A stretch of DNA of 5,734 nucleotides from Thermoplasmata archaeon (lineage in GTDB: Archaea; Thermoplasmatota; Thermoplasmata; SG8-5; JAGLSY01): the NCBI GenBank assembly GCA_023135545.1, contig JAGLSY010000233.1, positions 1 to 5,734 of the forward strand, read 5' to 3'. The notes under the pieces are model-generated. The model saw only the letters and a program-made list of their open reading frames with translations. It did not search any database and had not been told where the DNA came from. How positions within the stretch are numbered: position 1 is the first letter of the stretch; each line of letters starts with the position of its first letter. The position numbers were made by a program, and so were the translations under genes. Below, piece by piece: positions 4,651-5,734 of this stretch.

Positions 4651-5160
4651 TCAACCTTCCTTTTCTTTCATGCTTCCGAGGCGGGATACGCCATCGATTT
4701 CCTCGATAACCTGACGGGTGCCCTCAGGAACAAGCTCCTGCCAGTCCTCCCCGGCAATGAGCCTTCTCCTCACCTCTGTTCCGGAATATTTTTCTCTGTC
4801 ATAAAGGTAGGGTTCGATAATCTCGCGGCCAGCTTCGGTGAAGAGGCGTTTTGTCAGGCTGCTTTTGGTATAGACCATGTCAAATGGCGGCACAAGTGAT
4901 TCCACATGGGCCACCCAGATGGGGTAATTATGGATGTCGGGTATGTTCACGATCATGTAATCATCAACACCCTCCAGTTCCAGGGAGCGCTCGATCATCA
5001 ATGTTCTTTCTTCGGCCGTGAACGGATTGTCCGGCGTGTGGTTATATTGGGCGCTGCCTATTCCGACAACAACCCCGATACCCTGGCCTATTATTTCTTT
5101 TATAACCATTAGATGTCCGTTATGGAAGGGCTGGAACCTGCCGATAAGCAAAGCCCTCAT
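4651..5160 (-). CDS. nadM: Nicotinamide-nucleotide adenylyltransferase, archaeal NadM type
   Basis: Cytoplasmic NMN adenylyltransferase: NMN + ATP gives NAD+ + diphosphate, the last step or salvage step of NAD synthesis. The 169-residue protein has the archaeal NadM features: MRALLIGRFQPFHNGH with the nucleotidyltransferase H-x-G-H (H13, H16), GSAQYNHTPDNPFTAEER (35-52), and YSGTEVRRRL (125-134), the second phosphate-binding motif. The start is ATG at 5160, because GGAGGG lies five bases ahead and family members begin exactly at M-[KR]-x-L-x-I-GRFQPFH. A longer in-frame start at 5187 would lie inside the upstream gene and add nine unrelated residues. The ribosome binding site is inside the last codons of the upstream 63-residue gene, whose TAG ends one base before this ATG. 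The pncC gene follows two bases after the stop. Tight coupling implies a single mRNA. Confidence 0.97.
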   Translation of the reverse strand: MRALLIGRFQPFHNGHLMVIKEIIGQGIGVVVGIGSAQYNHTPDNPFTAEERTLMIERSLELEGVDDYMIVNIPDIHNYPIWVAHVESLVPPFDMVYTKSSLTKRLFTEAGREIIEPYLYDREKYSGTEVRRRLIAGEDWQELVPEGTRQVIEEIDGVSRLGSMKEKEG

Positions 5161-5161
5161 C

Positions 5162-5353
5162 CTATCCCTCCTTGATGAATTCTTCAATATGCTCGCACTG
5201 CAGGGTCATGAAGTTGGCACAATGGATGCATCTTGTGTCGTTCAATTCTCTCGAAAGGTCCCTGTTGAACACATAGCACACGCGGCCCACAAAGGGTTCC
5301 TGACCATCCTCGTCATTTGGTTTATGGCCGTAAAAATCATAGTTGCCGACCAA
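5162..5353 (-). CDS. Small cysteine protein of unknown function between lon and nadM
   Basis: A 63-residue hydrophilic protein that I do not recognise. It has four cysteines, C26, C42, C45 and C53, plus H44 and H55. The C-terminal part RCIHCANFMTLQCEHIEEFI (41-60) has C-x2-C-x7-C spacing that could bind zinc or another metal. The N-terminal third is polar (GHKPNDEDGQEP) and there is no membrane segment or signal peptide. The only usable start is TTG at 5353, with GGGGG eight bases ahead. The frame directly above it is closed by the lon stop (TGA at 5366-5368). It is 12 bases after lon, and its last codons carry the nadM ribosome binding site. Codon use resembles its neighbours, so it looks like a real gene. 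The operon position suggests expression with lon, nadM and pncC but does not tell its job. Confidence 0.65.
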   Translation of the reverse strand: MVGNYDFYGHKPNDEDGQEPFVGRVCYVFNRDLSRELNDTRCIHCANFMTLQCEHIEEFIKEG

Positions 5354-5365
5354 AGGATTTCCCCC

Positions 5366-5734
5366 TCAAGCCGGCGTGGTGTCTGCCTTTCCGATACCCT
5401 TGGCAGGAGCTATAGTTGTGGCCAGCCTCTTCAGCAGGCCGTCCTTCTCCGGGCCGATCAACAGGGCATGTTCCAGGACCTCGCTGATGGTCTCGACCGG
5501 CACGATCTCTATCTTGCCAACATACCTGTCTTCAAGAATCACATCCTTAAGATTGGACTTCGGTATGATAACCTTGGTCAGTCCCATCTCGGCCGCAGCC
5601 TCTATCTTGGCGGTGACTCCACCCACCGGCAGCACCTTTCCGCGGACGCTGAGAGAGCCGGTCATACCGACCTTCTGGTTGACCTCGATGCCCTCCATTG
5701 CCGAAAACACGGCCGTGGCGACAGATATTGAGGC
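5366..5734 (-). CDS. lon: LonB-type ATP-dependent protease, C-terminal part (N-terminus outside window)
   Basis: C-terminal 122 residues of the Lon proteolytic domain, cut by the right edge. The visible part starts at ASISVATAVFSAMEG, so the catalytic serine of the archaeal G-D-S-A-S motif lies one residue outside the window. The catalytic lysine is seen in PVGGVTAKIEAAAE. It is 43 residues after the expected serine, the same spacing as in bacterial Lon. NQKVGMTGSLSVRGKVLPVGG and KVIIPKSN are also typical. The form and wording match archaeal LonB, which is normally membrane-anchored through helices in its AAA+ domain (not visible here) and degrades unfolded proteins. After the protease fold comes a short tail, GLLKRLATTIAPAKGIGKADTTPA, richer in Ala and Thr. 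It is the first visible gene of the minus-strand operon; the next gene starts 12 bases after its TGA. Confidence 0.95.
   Translation of the reverse strand, partial: ASISVATAVFSAMEGIEVNQKVGMTGSLSVRGKVLPVGGVTAKIEAAAEMGLTKVIIPKSNLKDVILEDRYVGKIEIVPVETISEVLEHALLIGPEKDGLLKRLATTIAPAKGIGKADTTPA

Noticed and set aside
4442..4899. Several overlapping plus-strand ORFs opposite pncC and nadM
   Set aside because: All are complements of the conserved minus-strand genes and have no ribosome sites or domains.
5018..5731. 237-codon plus-strand ORF across nadM, the small gene and lon
   Set aside because: It is antisense to three genes supported by motifs, ribosome sites and spacing; the translated sequence resembles no family.

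Overview
The window looks archaeal. It carries an archaeal/eukaryotic-type ribosomal protein S15, a LonB-type Lon protease end, an archaeal-type NMN adenylyltransferase (NadM, not bacterial NadD), an archaeal RecJ-like DHH nuclease and TATA-box-like promoters. Base composition is mixed, near 50% G+C in genes, with A/T-rich spacers. The exact phylum cannot be read from this piece. Some neighbours (a YgbA nitrosative-stress family protein, a YbaN/DUF454 membrane protein, a stand-alone CinA C-terminal amidase) belong to families I mainly associate with bacteria, so older transfer is possible.

Layout: positions 1-884 (minus) hold a UbiA-superfamily prenyltransferase that runs off the left edge. 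Then come a DUF454 membrane protein (about 1011-1370, minus, with a non-ATG start) and, just upstream of it, a YgbA-like cysteine-rich protein (1420-1773, minus). A short divergent promoter region (1774-1874) separates these from rps15 (1875-2333, plus). A 344-base spacer (2334-2677) holds a hairpin after rps15, an unannotated minus-strand reading frame encoding a membrane helix with a basic tail (2387-2581), and a perfect 7-bp inverted repeat (2601-2621). The DHH nuclease follows (2678-4039, plus). It converges on a minus-strand operon, and the 138-base gap between them is filled with a GAGTT-based 9-bp repeat arranged as nested inverted repeats.

The right-hand operon (minus, read from the right edge) is lon (3' part, 5366-5734), a 63-residue cysteine protein of unknown function (5162-5353, TTG start), nadM (4651-5160) and pncC (4178-4648). 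Spacings are 12, 1 and 2 bases, so the genes are very likely co-transcribed and perhaps translationally coupled. NadM and PncC both act on NMN, giving this operon an NAD-metabolism theme beside protein quality control.

I did not find a clear new multi-gene system. The points most worth a second look are the broken or start-less membrane ORF in the rps15-DHH spacer, the nested GAGTT repeat structure, the nadM-pncC coupling with the unknown cysteine protein, and a nitrosative-stress family protein in an archaeal setting.
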